A stretch of 64,000 nt of DNA from Sabellastarte sp. h YS-2021 (GCA_964017235.1 OZ024935.1:9176001-9240000), one strand, 5' to 3'; shown: positions 32,040-43,936, counted from the stretch's first letter. Notes: generated from the letters alone by a model not told the origin. A program made the numbers and translations.

Positions 32040-35000
32040 ATTTTCCATTTGACTAATACCATGTCTATAACCTGAGCTAGCCAGTAAAAACTCCAACTGA
32101 TTATACAGATTAACATTACAAATATATTGTAATTTTGTGTCTTGTAATAACATCAACAGACAGGAGGCATAACAATTTTCAATTTCAAAAATAAACATGT
32201 TCTTTGTGTACCTCATGATTTATATACATTTGACGGTTGTTTCTCAAAACAGAGACATTAACTATATATATTGCATACTTTTAAGCAAACTAAAAGATTT
32301 GAAAATAGACTTTTGATGTGACTTTGACACTTAACTATATTCTTTTACTTGAGTAAGACTTAATGCGTACTTAAAATAAACTAACATATCACTAGGTTTA
32401 AAACATCTTGTTGTTTAAAATATTTTAAACACGTATCGTCAATGTATTGTAGTTCACATGTTTTATAAGCGTATACTAAAATGTATTAAAATATGTTATT
32501 CATCTACTTTTATTTTTTTATTATATTTATTTATTTATTTTTTTTTTTAGCTCGACCCATATAACTATTGACGATTTCACACTTCAACACTACAGTATAG
32601 TGTTTTTTTAAAGCTTTCCTCTATTGAACTAGCACAAGTGTCTACTTTATGTAATGCTTTCCTATTTAACTTATATCATATAATGTTTTTGGGATAAGCA
32701 ATCAACTACATGTCTGTATTGATAAATTGTATAAGACTACTACAGTTCAGTAATATTTAAGCCTCTTGTCAATTACATCACAACAGACCAGCACAAGTAT
32801 GGACTGTGCATCAAAACCCTCTACTCAACTTCTATCACATTTGGTATTTCAGGGTGTTATCAAATGGTTAATCACATTGATAACTGATTATACTCTTACA
32901 AATTGCAAAATAATTGCAATTTTATGTTTTGCGATACATCAAAAAAAAAGTAAGAGACATAACAATTTTTTCAATTTCAAAAGTAGACACAAAGTTATAG
33001 TTCACAAAAAAGAGGATATTTCCAGGTTTCTATCTCCGTTAATTAGGATATGTATGCCAGTAATCTAAATAATGTGAAACAAGTTACGTGTATAAATTAT
33101 CTTGATAGGTTTATACTTCACTACCACAGTATGTTGCATTACAATGAACCAGCACAGGTATATATTTTGTATAGAAACCTTTTGTTTAAACTTCTATCAT
33201 TCATCAGTATTTTCAGGATACTATCCAAAAGCAGTCCCATCGCAACATGTCAAAATATCTTGTTTAACTTCTATCATATTCAGCATTTCAAGGTGTTATC
33301 AATGGTTATTTGTATTATACTATGACTAGGTAATATATACCAGGGTTTTTTGACAATTTCACACTTCGCTGTTACAATATAATGCTATATAAAACTTTTA
33401 TCAATTACATTATAATAAGTCAGTACCAGCAAATACTGTTTAACCTCTATCACACCCAGCATCCCAGAATATTATCAATGGCTAACTACACCACAACATG
33501 AGTAGGCAACACATACCACCTATTCTAACAATTTCACACTTCACTACTGCAATATACTGCTATTTAAGTCTTTTATCAGTTACATTGCAATAAAACCAGA
33601 ATAAGTATATACTTGTATCAAAGCATCTATGCTTATATCAAAACATCTTGTTTAACTTCTAACATATTTAGTGTTTCAGAATGTTGCCAACGATTCATTA
33701 CATTATAATATGGGTAGGCAACCTCTACCTGTTATTTTGATAGATTCACACTTCTACAGTAATATGCTATTTAAGCCTTTTATCAAATACATTACGGAAA
33801 CCCAGCATAAGTACATATTTGTATCAATTTAAAGCTTCTTATTTAACTTCTACAGTATAATGCTACTCAAGCATTTCATCAATTACATTACAATGAACCA
33901 GCACCAGTGTGTATTTTGTATCAAGACATCTAGTTTAGCTCTGTTATATTTAGTGTTTCAGAATGCTATCTATGGTTTATTAATAATGTGTCAATTACAT
34001 TGCAATAAGTCAGGAGAAAATGCTACTTAAGCCTTTTAACAATATATTACAAAAAGGCAGACAAGTGTGTACTTTATATCAAAACATTTTGTTAAACTTC
34101 TATTATATTTAGTAATTCAGGATACTATCAAAGGTTTATTACATTATAATATGTCTAGGTAATATATACCAGCCATTTTGTCAGCATCACACTTTACTGC
34201 AACAACAAATTCTACTGAAGCCTTTTATCAAATACATTACAATAAATATGCACAAGTGTATACTTTGTATTGACACCTGTTATTGTGCAAATGCACACAC
34301 AAAGCTAAATTCAATACAAAATTATAGCACATTTTTAGATTCTGGCATATAACATACATTAAAAGTCTGAACTGTTTTTGAATGGTCAGTTGCATTTTGT
34401 TGTGACAATATTGACAGCTTGTAAATCCATGGTCTTTATATAGATCCAGCACAAGGTTGAATTGGTTACAGTCAGTTACATTGTAATTGACACGACCATC
34501 AATTGCGTACCATAAACAGATCCAAATAGTCCATAGCAATCATCAGTTATGTTGGAATTGGCTCATACCAATGTAATACTACAATCAGTAACAAGTATGT
34601 ACCTTGTATTGACATCTGTTGATGGCGTAATACAGAATCACCATCAGGTTGAATTCAATACAAAATTATAGCTTATATTTAGATTCTAGCATATAACATA
34701 CAATAATATGTCAAGTTGTTATTGAATAATCAGTTGCATTTCGTTGTGACAATATTGTTACTTGTAAATGTATGGTCTTTATATAGATCCACCGCAAAAC
34801 TGAACTGGTTAGTCAGTTCCATGTAGCACAATTGTGTAGCATAAACAGAACTAAATAGTTTATAGTAATTATCAGTTATGTTGGATATGACCAATAACAA
34901 TATAAATACTATAATCAGTTACCTTATATTTAATTAAACAGTACTACAGATTCATCACAAAACGTAATCAGGCACAAAATCATCGATTACGAACAAAGAC

Positions 35001-36740
35001 GTTTCTGAGTAAATTAAGTACTTATAGCTTATAATGCAGCAGGAGTCAATTCACAGTTTCATTTATGTCAACATCAAAAGTTATTAATTTTTGGTTATCT
35101 TTTAAATATGTGTATCAGCGTAACCACAAATATGTAGTTTTTTTTTCTCCATTACTTCAAATTAACATAAACCACAAAAAGCCATAACAGTCACACAAAC
35201 CTCAGCTACCCTACCTTTAATAGTTACATTACAGGGCCCAACATAAGCAGCTACATTCTTTTTATGAGTGTACATCAAGCATCTTAAATTAAAATTACCA
35301 CCATTTCAGAAATCACTACTATCATAAAGATAACATAAAGACATTTTGAGTAAATCAAGTACTTATAACTTGTAATACAACAGGAATCAATTCGCAGTTT
35401 CATTTATGTCAACATCGAAAAGGTATCACTTTTTGGTTAGATTTCAAATATGTATATCAACAAAATCACATGTATATCAACAAAAGTTTTTTTTTCCTCC
35501 ATTACTTCAGAATAACGTAAACCACAAATAGCCGTAACAGTCACACAAACCTCAACTACCATACCTTTTAATAGTTGTTACAGTGTGCAACATATGCAGC
35601 TAGGCTCTTTTTATGATTGTACATCAAGCATCTTGAATTAGATACCGCGATCATTTCAGAAATCACTGCTATCATATGGTGGATTTTTAGTTTGTAATGT
35701 AATTGTTGTTATTACATTATAATGCAGTTGAAGGAAACCATTCTAAAATATAATTTTGATTTATTTAAATCTGAAAAATAATTCTGTTTTATATCATCTC
35801 ACTTTGGCATAAAAATTGACAACTTTCAATAATACTTCACGCTAATATCAGCCTGAGCCAAACTGCACGTAAGCGCAACAATCTCACTATCTAACACCAG
35901 AATGCAGTACTATCAACAACTTAAATCTATGATACACCACAATACATTAATACCAGTATATAACTTGCATCAATATATTTTAATTTAATTAAATCTGAAA
36001 AATAATTCTGTTTTTTATATCATCTCCCTTTGGCATGAAAAGTCACAACCTTCAACAATATTCCCACGCTAATATCAGCCTGAGCCAGACTACAAGTAAA
36101 TGCAAACAATCTCACTATCTAACACCACAATGCAGTACTATCAAGAACTTAAATCTATGGTACACCACAATACGTTAATACCAGTATGTAACTTGTATCA
36201 ATATATTTTAATTTAATTAAATCTAAGAAATAATTCTGTTTTTATATCACCTCCACGCTAATATCAGCCAGAGCCAGACTACACGTAAGCGCAAACAGTC
36301 CCACTGTCCAACACTACAATGCAGTACTATCAAGAACTTAAATCTATGGTACACCACAAAACATTAATACCAGTATATAACTTGCAACAATTACAAAACA
36401 ATTCTTGTCTGAAACATTTTGTATCAATAATCTATTCTTTTCTAATTTACTATCACCTTGTCTGAACAATTAATTTTATAGATTTACCCACAAAAACTCT
36501 CAGCTCACACAAGCCCTGACAGAGCCCAATGGTTTATAAAATATATAAGCATGACAGTTTTACCAGTCGATGCCACAATATGGTGTGGTAAAAAAAAACC
36601 TTTTAAACTATGATATACTCTTTGATTACCGTAAAGTAATACCAATTTACATTTTACTTTAGTAAACTCTTTTTAAGAAAACAGATCTTATTAGAATAGT
36701 TTATGTCAATAATTTGTAGTTTATACTTCTAGTTTATGGT
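32040..36740 (-). repeat. LINE inter-ORF spacer made of four tandem-duplication blocks
   Basis: Between ORF1 and ORF2 of the LINE lie 4.6-4.7 kb without coding capacity. Block 1 (about 32560-34250): diverged units of about 180-230 bp sharing CAGCACAAGTGTRTACTTTG, ACATCTTGTTTAACTTCTAT and TTTCACACTTCACTACTACA. Block 2 (about 34250-34920): two units, period about 348 bp. Block 3 (about 34975-35690): two units, period about 346 bp, sharing GTTTCATTTATGTCAACATC. Block 4 (about 35755-36400): three units, period about 230 bp, sharing TTTAATTAAATCTGAAAAAT and CTCACTATCTAACACCA. The usual inter-ORF region of L1-type elements is far shorter. It is either a genuine spacer of this family or the trace of an older insertion carried along. 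Confidence 0.6.
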
Positions 36741-36749
36741 TTATGTCAC

Positions 36750-38102
36750 CTACAACGATTCTCTTAAATCACACAAAATTTGACCAAGTGCATTTTCTCC
36801 TGGCCACTGACTGTAGTCTTCAATTTTTTTGTCACTTATTGACAAACCGCATGAGAAGAACTTCTCGTGAGGATTTGCTTCAACAATCAAACCTTTTGTC
36901 GTTTTCAATAGCATTGTCAGTTGTGGGTTTTGTTTGAACTTAAGCGCACACCCTGTAAACATGGTTTGCCTTTGCACTGTCCGCCACATATCTTCATCAA
37001 AATGTTTAATCTGATGTCCAAGTGATTTAGCTTTTCTCGGTGTTTTAGCTTTCAAAATTTGTTCTGCCGATAATGTATCTTGAAAGTATAATGCTTTTTT
37101 GTATTGATAGTACTTTTCTACATTATCAAATGTGATGTGGTTTTCTTTAAATTGGCATGGGAAAAAATTACTCATAAAGCTTCTCTTCCCGAAAAAAGCA
37201 GTTCCTTCGGTTGTTGTCATTTGTCGTTCATATGGTGTATGTGGTGCTAAATCTTGTGGGATTTTATCAATGTCATTTGCATAATACTTTTGACTATCGA
37301 TGACAAGACAGTCTCTTTGTACGCTGCATTTTTTAACTTTCTCACTTCTTCTTGCTGCATGAAAGTATGGTAACAGAACTTTTCTGTTGTCAATCATTGA
37401 ACTGGGTAAGTCTTCACATAGTATAATCTTAGTCCCTTTCAATCCTGATTTAGCTTTCCACGCTTTTTCACATTGTGATTTTTCCTCAAACTTGACCATC
37501 ACCTTCCTTGGTTTAGTTACTGGGTATGGTAATAAGTGAGGTGGCTTACCCAAGCGGTACACTGCACATAGTTTAACATCAGCACTAGTAATTTTTAAGT
37601 GTTTTTCAAAAACTATACTTACTTCATCAAGTGTATTTTCATTAGGTCCTTTTTCTGGAAGACCCTCAAGGATCAGGTTATTTTTCCTATTATCTAGGTC
37701 AAGTTTGATAAGGTGGTCATTCAGTTGTTTATTTGAAGTTTCTAGTGCACAGACTCTTTCTTTCAGTGCTGCAATTTCAGTAGAATTATCAATACATTGT
37801 TGAGTGTATTTGTCTACTTTTGATAATGCTTTTCGCATCTCACAAACATCTTCCGATAGGGCTGAGAAGGCATCTTTGAACCAGGACGGGGCATCACTTT
37901 CATTGATTTTTTCGTACTTTTTTTGGTAATTAATACATACAACTGTGTCACTCAGAGGAGTGGTTGGTGATTCTGTCAAGCTTGCCATCATCTTTTTTGT
38001 GTGTATAGCGTCTGGGGAAGTACGTGTATTTATTTTTTTATTTACATCAATTGCTGTTGTGGGACTTCTCTGAGTAAGAGTTCTCTTTTGACCAGATTTC
38101 AT
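36750..38102 (-). CDS. LINE ORF1: coiled-coil/RRM/CTD ORF1p fused to a NADAR domain
   Basis: An intact 450-residue frame. Residues 1-75 are basic and Ser/Thr-rich. About 78-138 is a coiled coil (EIAALKERVCALETSNKQLN). About 138-230 is the L1 ORF1p RRM (RKNNLILEGLPE, KVMVKFEE, GTKIILCEDLP). About 231-295 is the L1-type C-terminal domain (RKVLLPYFHAARRSEKVKKC). About 300-450 is a NADAR/YbiA-like (DUF1768) domain: FFGKRSFMSNFFPCQF, DNVEKYYQYKKALYF, TPRKAKSLGHQ, DMWRTVQRQTMFTGCALKFK, LLKTTKGLIVEANPHEKFFS, and the closing WPGENALGQILCDLRESL. L1 ORF1p trimerises and coats element RNA. NADAR enzymes cleave N-glycosidic bonds of ADP-ribose derivatives or riboflavin intermediates. The fusion is seen directly; what the NADAR part does for the element (for instance countering host ADP-ribosylation) is inference. 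The key conserved positions are kept, so the domain may be active. Confidence 0.9.
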   Translation of the reverse strand: MKSGQKRTLTQRSPTTAIDVNKKINTRTSPDAIHTKKMMASLTESPTTPLSDTVVCINYQKKYEKINESDAPSWFKDAFSALSEDVCEMRKALSKVDKYTQQCIDNSTEIAALKERVCALETSNKQLNDHLIKLDLDNRKNNLILEGLPEKGPNENTLDEVSIVFEKHLKITSADVKLCAVYRLGKPPHLLPYPVTKPRKVMVKFEEKSQCEKAWKAKSGLKGTKIILCEDLPSSMIDNRKVLLPYFHAARRSEKVKKCSVQRDCLVIDSQKYYANDIDKIPQDLAPHTPYERQMTTTEGTAFFGKRSFMSNFFPCQFKENHITFDNVEKYYQYKKALYFQDTLSAEQILKAKTPRKAKSLGHQIKHFDEDMWRTVQRQTMFTGCALKFKQNPQLTMLLKTTKGLIVEANPHEKFFSCGLSISDKKIEDYSQWPGENALGQILCDLRESL

Positions 38103-38821
38103 AAACTTTATTCATTCACTTCTTTATTCATAGCAACATGACAGATTCGTTTGTGAATCCCGACCCTGATCAGGAAGATACTTAGTTGTAATAAAAGTCG
38201 CTACAGTACATAAGCCACTGAAAGGCTAAGATTTTTTTCCACCTTTAAAGTTTTTTTTTCTCCTCCTTTACAGGCCTTTGTTTACACACCTTCATTCAGC
38301 TACACAATTTTACTTTAAATTCTCCCTGGTGTAAACTCTTGGAAACAGTTTATGCAGCACTACTAACAACACAAGGCAGGCCACTGTATATCACTGATGC
38401 ACATTACAAGGTCGTATATTCTTTACCAGAATGATGTTAATGGGCTTCTCAGCAGTTTACATTACTCTTCTAACAACACAAGGCAAGTTTTTGTATATCG
38501 GTGATGCACATGGTTAAATGTCATAATGAGCGACAATTAAAGGTTTCTATCGGGGATACATTTTAAGTTATTTGCAGTGTTGAGAGTTGAAAAAACAACT
38601 GTAATAACAATAAAAAACTCTCCCCAGATACCATTTAGAAGTATGCATTTGTTCATTTATGGTCCATATACTGTAGATCTTTTCACTTTAAAATCTCCGT
38701 TTGAAAACATGTCTTTTCTGTTATCGGTACATAATAAAATGCATTCCTATATGAACACGTCTTTTCCGTTATCGTCTTTTCCGTTATCGGTACATACTAA
38801 AATGCATTCCTATATGAACTT
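38103..38821 (-). promoter_or_regulatory. LINE 5' UTR with tandem monomers
   Basis: Upstream of ORF1 on the minus strand. Its outermost 110 bp hold two copies of a unit containing GGTACATAATAAAATGCATT and CCTATATGAAC (about 38713-38760 and 38775-38820) plus a partial CTTTTCCGTTATCG between them. A second pair of similar segments (AACACAAGGCA...TGATGCACAT) lies at about 38367-38403 and 38475-38511. Tandem 5' monomers with promoter activity are known from rodent L1; activity here is inference. The 5' end abuts ORF2 at the twin-priming joint. Confidence 0.6.
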
Positions 38822-41800
38822 ATAAAGTTAATTGAAGAGTATAGCGACAACCCATTAATTATTGGTGGTGATTATAACATATGCCTTGATAATAATAAAG
38901 ATAAAAAAGGAGGTACCTTGGACAAAGAATCAGCTTATAGGGAGAATTTACATAACTTTATGGAAGAATTTTGTTTATCGGAAATATGGCGCATTAGGAA
39001 TCCAGACAAAAGACAATTTAGTTGGCGAAATAGTGGGCCTAAGGGTTTAGTACAGTCAAGATTAGACTTTTGGTTAATTTCTAACTTTCTAGAATATGAT
39101 GTAACTAAATGTTGCATTCATCCTGGACTGCTATCTGATCATAGCATATTGAAACTGTCATTGAACTTGACCGAAACCCAAGGCAGAGGCAGAGGGACTT
39201 GGAAATTCAATAATAACTTGTTAAAAGACTTTGAGTATATAGACCTTGTTAAAAAACAAGTGAAGTCCGTAAAAGAAATTTTTTTTGAAGATAAGAGAGT
39301 CCGATGGGAATTCTTGAAATGTCAAATTAGATCTGAAACTATAATTTTTGCTTGCAACAAAGCAAAACAATCGAGGCATGAAGAAAAAATACTACAAGAA
39401 AAAATACAAAATTTAGAAACAGCTTTAGACGCCAATAATGAAGAACAAATCTCGGAATACAATCAACTAAGGCGAGAGTGGGAAAACCTTCAAGATATCA
39501 AAACTAAAGGTGCTATAATCAGATCGAAAGCGCAGTTAGTAGAAGAGGGGGAAAAAAACTCTAAATACTTTTTAAATTTAGAGAAGCGTAATTACAACCG
39601 GAAATGTATGAAAACAATTATAAATCGAGATGGGTTAGAAGTTACAGACCCCAAAAATATTTTGAATGAACAAGCCAATTTTTTGAGAATCTTTATACAA
39701 CCAGGAAAATTGATTCCATATCTAATAGCAAAATAGAAGAGAAATATTTAAAAAATCCAAGTATACCTAAGCTAGATCAAGATGTTAAATCAAATCTCGA
39801 TCTTCCAATAAATATAGATGAACTTTCACATGCACTTAAAAATATGAAAAATGATAAGTCACCGGCTTAGATGGGTTTACGACTAACTTTTATAAGTTCT
39901 TCTGGACTGACTTAAAAAATCTTCTGTATGAAACATTAACTTATTCTTTCCAACAGGGGGAATTACCTTGTGGTCTTAGAAGAGGTGTACTTTCATTAAT
40001 ACCCAAAAAAGATAAGGATTTACGATACCTGAAATCATGGAGACCTGTATCTTTGCTAGCAACTGATTATAAGATACTAGCCAAAGCACTGTCAATAAGA
40101 TTAGAACAAGTTATGCCAAGTTTGATAAGTTGTGATCAAGTGGGTTACATTAAAGGACGTTTCATAGGAGAAAATGTGAGAATTATAGAAGATATTCTGA
40201 GTTATACTACAACTAAACATATCCCAGGGCTATTAATCCTAATAGATTTTGAAAAAGCCTTTGACACTGTAGAATGGAATTTTCTCTTTAAAAGTCTGAA
40301 ATCTTACAATATTGGATCAGAATTTATTTCATGGGTGAAACTTCTTTATAATAATATCACATTATGTACAGTGAACAATGGGCACCTCTCTCCATCTTTT
40401 AAACTCTCAAGGGGAGTCCGACAAGGCTGCCCGCTATCTGCTTTCTTATTCATATTAGTCTCAGAGATTATATCATTGTCTCTGAAATCTGATAAGGGTG
40501 TTAAAGGAATTAAAATTGCAGGCACAGAATATAAAATTTGCCAACTAGCAGATGATACAACCATTTTTTTAGAAAATTTAAGTTGTCTTGAAGAAGCTAT
40601 TAATCACTTTAATGCATTTCAAAAAATTTCTGGTTTAAAATTAAATATGGAAAAAACTGTTATAATACCATTAGGCCCATTCCGAAATATACTTATTTCA
40701 TTACCAGACTGGCTTAAAGAATTACATATAAAGTTAGATTCTTTTCAAACTTTGGGAGTTTGGTTTTCAACCGATGCTGCAGAGAGAACAAAAAGAAATT
40801 TCGATGAAAAGTTAAGGAAAGTTGAAACCATTATTCAAATTTGGAAACAGCGCAACTTATCATGGAAAGGACGCATTGTAATAATAAAATCTTTGATATT
40901 GTCCCAATTTACACACTTGTTTAGTATGTTATACACTCCTCCATATGTGCTAGAAAAATTAAAGAGACTTATTTTGAACTTTTTGTGGAATAATAAACCT
41001 CCAAGAGTTAAATATGAAACTATGATTGCCAACATAAAAGATGGTGGACTAAAGCTACCAGATATTACCAGTTTTCATAATGCACAAAAAGCCTTTTGTA
41101 TTAAAAGACTACAGACAAGTAGAGGCAAATGGAAAAACTTATTCCTCATATTAAGTAATTTAAATTCTCTCTTGTTGGATCATAAGTTACAAGTGTCTGA
41201 TGTTAGCCCATGTAAAATTGGAAGTTTTCATCATCAAGTACTAAATTGCTGGTATGATATTAAAAGTACACAGCCACTTACAATGATAGAGCTATATAAT
41301 GAGTATGTTTTTATGAACAAATTTTTTCTAGTGAACAATGCTCCTTTAACTCCTAGAATGCTCGGGATGAGTGATGAATTCTTAAATCTAAAAATTATCG
41401 ACTTTTTAGACGAAAAAAAAAAGTTAATCCCTGCAAAAAATTTAAAAAGAAAATTTAAGTGTAGAGCAACCATTCTTGATATACAATGTCTTATTTCAGC
41501 AATACCGGTAACATGGAAACGTAAGTTTCAAATACATACAGAAAGTTTTCAAAGGTTGTCTGAATTTAACATACAAATTAATAAAAAACCAAAAGAATTA
41601 TTTAAACTTAAAAGTTCAGAGATATACTGGGAATTAGTAAACAATAAAATTAAAGCTCCAACTGCACTGTACACGTGGATTGACTTATTTCCATTCTTAG
41701 AAAAACTAGAATGGTCTGAAATTTTTAGCCTGGCTCATAAAATAAGTAAAGAACCGTATTTACAAAGTTTCCAATTCAAAATCTTACACAGGACTGTCAA

Positions 41801-42229
41801 TTGTGGGTACAATCTCTTTAAGTGGAATCTTGTTAATTCTGCTGTTTGCAATTACTGTAATTTATGTATAGATACCATTGAACATCACTTCTACTACTGT
41901 GCTGCATCACAAGACTTTTGGATGAACGTCTCTGACTGGTTGAATTCTTTTACGAGGGAAAGTTTTAGTCTTTCAATATGTGAAGTGCTTCTTGGTATCA
42001 TTAAAACCTCTACAACTGACACACATTATTACACTCATAACTATGTTATCATACTTGGCAAGTGGTTCATTAACTTAAAAAAAATAATAAAGAAAGGATT
42101 TGGTTTCCAGACTATATTGCACATGTCAAAAATAAAGTTAGAGTTCTGAAAGAATCTTTTACAGTTACTAACAATGTGAAGGTGTTTAAACAAAGGTATG
42201 GAAAACTATATGACCATTTATGTGACTGA
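38822..42229 (+). CDS. LINE ORF2, rest of endonuclease, reverse transcriptase and C-terminus
   Basis: Starts at the inversion joint in the endonuclease: LIEEYSDNPLIIGGDYN, SRLDFWLIS and SDHSIL are its later catalytic motifs. A coiled linker follows (about 39300-39560), then RT: WRPVSLLATDYKILAKALS, LILIDFEKAFDTVEW (motif A), GVRQGCPLSAFLFILVSEI, and QLADDTTIFLE (ADD box of motif C, with Leu before the Asp pair as in several invertebrate Tx1/L1 elements). The C-terminus has a Cys/His knuckle CNYCNLCIDTIEHHFYYC. Three single-base shifts interrupt the frame: in a T6 run at 39679-39684, near 39864 (CACCGGCTTAG), and in an A8 run at 42077-42084. Two are in homopolymers and might be assembly errors. 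The true stop is TGA at 42227-42229. Clade: L1/Tx1 group. Confidence 0.9.
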
Positions 42230-42325
42230 TGTATGCGTTAATTGATGTAACTTATGTAACATCTGTTTTGTAATAATCATCTACTAAAGAGGCTAATAAA
42301 AAAAAAAAAAAAAAAAAAAAAAAAA
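42230..42325 (+). other. LINE 3' UTR and poly-A tail
   Basis: A short 3' UTR ends with an AATAAA at 42294-42299 that merges into A28 (42298-42325), next to the right target-site duplication. An uninterrupted tail indicates a recent insertion. Confidence 0.9.
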
Positions 42326-42341
42326 GAATTGTCTGGCCTTA
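42326..42341 (+). repeat. Right target-site duplication of the LINE
   Basis: Identical to 31648-31663. The DIRS-fossil gag-like sequence resumes directly after it. Confidence 0.95.
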
Positions 42342-43625
42342 ATAAAAAAGCTATTGATGCAAAAATTATGTCACAGGGGGGAGAGGTCGGTTGATGATTA
42401 TGTAAATCAAAGAGTCAAATGGCCATATGAATTTGTCTTAATCAAAACTTCCAAAGACAGGTTGAATTACAATCATCTTTATTTTGCAAAGTGGATAGCC
42501 GGATTTTGTCAAATCATGTGAGATGAAGGAAATGAACAAACAAGAGGTCATATGCTAGACTTTTGTTATTGCTTTGTTGGACGATTCCAATGGCTTTTCG
42601 TGGCAAGCAGCAAAAGCCAGTCCCACTGTACTGTTATGTCGAATGGAGCAAGGTGAAGTTGCTGGTTGGTCTGAAACAGAAAAAAATTTATAAGATCCGA
42701 AGAGCAAATCCGCAGAGACATGTTTATGGCTCCCTCACCAATACTGGTAGCCAAAAATTAAAAAAACAAAGTCAGACTCACCAAAAGGGTAACAAATCAA
42801 TGCGTTGTGTACTTGAATGAGAACTCTTGTACTTTTAACAAACACAATGAAACAAAGGGGTGTTTTATAGGCATATCTGTAGTTGTTGTTTTGCCAAAAA
42901 TCTGTAAAAAATGATTAACCCTGGGCATGGTCACGAGGGCTCACTTACAGCCTGATCATGTCCGGGAAGATTTGAATAATATGTCTAGAAATAAAGTTAC
43001 ATATGTACATAGTAGCGTTGAAAAGAGTATAAATAATCAGTATCCTAGTAGGTTTGTGTATAATCAATCTAGTTTTGATTTGAATATTTTGAAGCAGGAA
43101 ATCTTGGCTACTAGAACCACTTTTGAAGAATGGCCAATAGCCAGTGACAGATATGGACCTATGATACCTGGTAAGTCTTATGCTGAGGTCTTGAAGACTG
43201 ACTTACAGTCTCAATGTAAGAAAAGTGTTGCAAAGAATAGGGTGACCATGCAGCAAGGGCGCATTCAGGGCAAGCTTGCGGGGTGGGGGCACATCATACC
43301 CATTAAGAGTCAAAGATTCAGTTCTGATAGCCCAGCTTGTATAAATACTGCCAAGGTAAATGTTAAGGTTGCGCCAGATCACTTGCAAGAACCAGTAGCT
43401 GTTACTAACAGATTTACTCCTCTGTTTGAAGTAGATGAATTTGGTCAGGAAGTTAATGTGATTTATACACTGTATGATATTAACTATGAATTCTCTGACC
43501 TTGAGTGTAACCTTGCCATCCTGGACTCAAATTTGGGATTTTGTTTAAATGTCACAAATTATGATAGTTTTGACAAAAAATTGCTGAAAAAAACGAGTGG
43601 ATCAGAATCTGCTTCAACAAGCTAG
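42342..43625 (+). mobile_element. DIRS fossil 1, second part of the gag-like region
   Basis: Continues the gag-like sequence interrupted at 31663. The piece 42927-43625 contains PVAVTNRFTPLFEVDEFG, a phrase of the kind found near the end of DIRS-type first ORFs. Broken fossil; no function is expected. Confidence 0.65.
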
Positions 43626-43936
43626 CCATGTTCGGAGTATGCTGCTTGTAAAGAACAAATGGGCAATGCATTCGGGGTCATTCAACTGTCACCTCTAATG
43701 CTTTATCAAGGTCCAAAAACTAATCATGCTTGCATATCTGACATTCTTACTCTGCCTAGGGCTGTGAGAGACTCCAATTGTCCAAATTACATGGGTATCC
43801 GGATTCCTGTGGCTTCTAAATTGAAAATAAAAATAAGAAATACTATTTGGCACATTATTAGGACAAACAACTGGTAGACCTACTGGAATTTGGCTTCCTG
43901 CTCGATTTTGACAGGAATTGTAAATTACACTCTACT

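Larger units (their letters stand above)
31664..42325 (+). mobile_element. Full-length L1/Tx1-type LINE, 5' part inverted (twin priming), inserted in the DIRS fossil
   Basis: The insertion is bounded by a perfect 16-bp target-site duplication and ends in A28. From the left TSD to about 38821 the element runs on the minus strand: 5' UTR (38821-38103), ORF1 (38102-36750), a 4.6-kb spacer, and the start of ORF2 (about 32031-31664). From 38822 to 42325 it runs on the plus strand: rest of ORF2, 3' UTR, poly-A. The internal break lies within the endonuclease, between NIYAPT and LIEEYSDNPLIIGGDYN, with roughly a dozen codons missing at the joint. This is what twin priming (two primers on one RNA) is known to leave. 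The 5' end sits at the inner joint, so the copy looks essentially complete, about 10.7 kb. The intact ORF1, exact TSD and pure tail mark it as young. Confidence 0.9.

Noticed and set aside
38577-38825. Plus-strand 82-codon frame ahead of ORF2
   Set aside because: Translation of the inverted 5' UTR monomers of the LINE.
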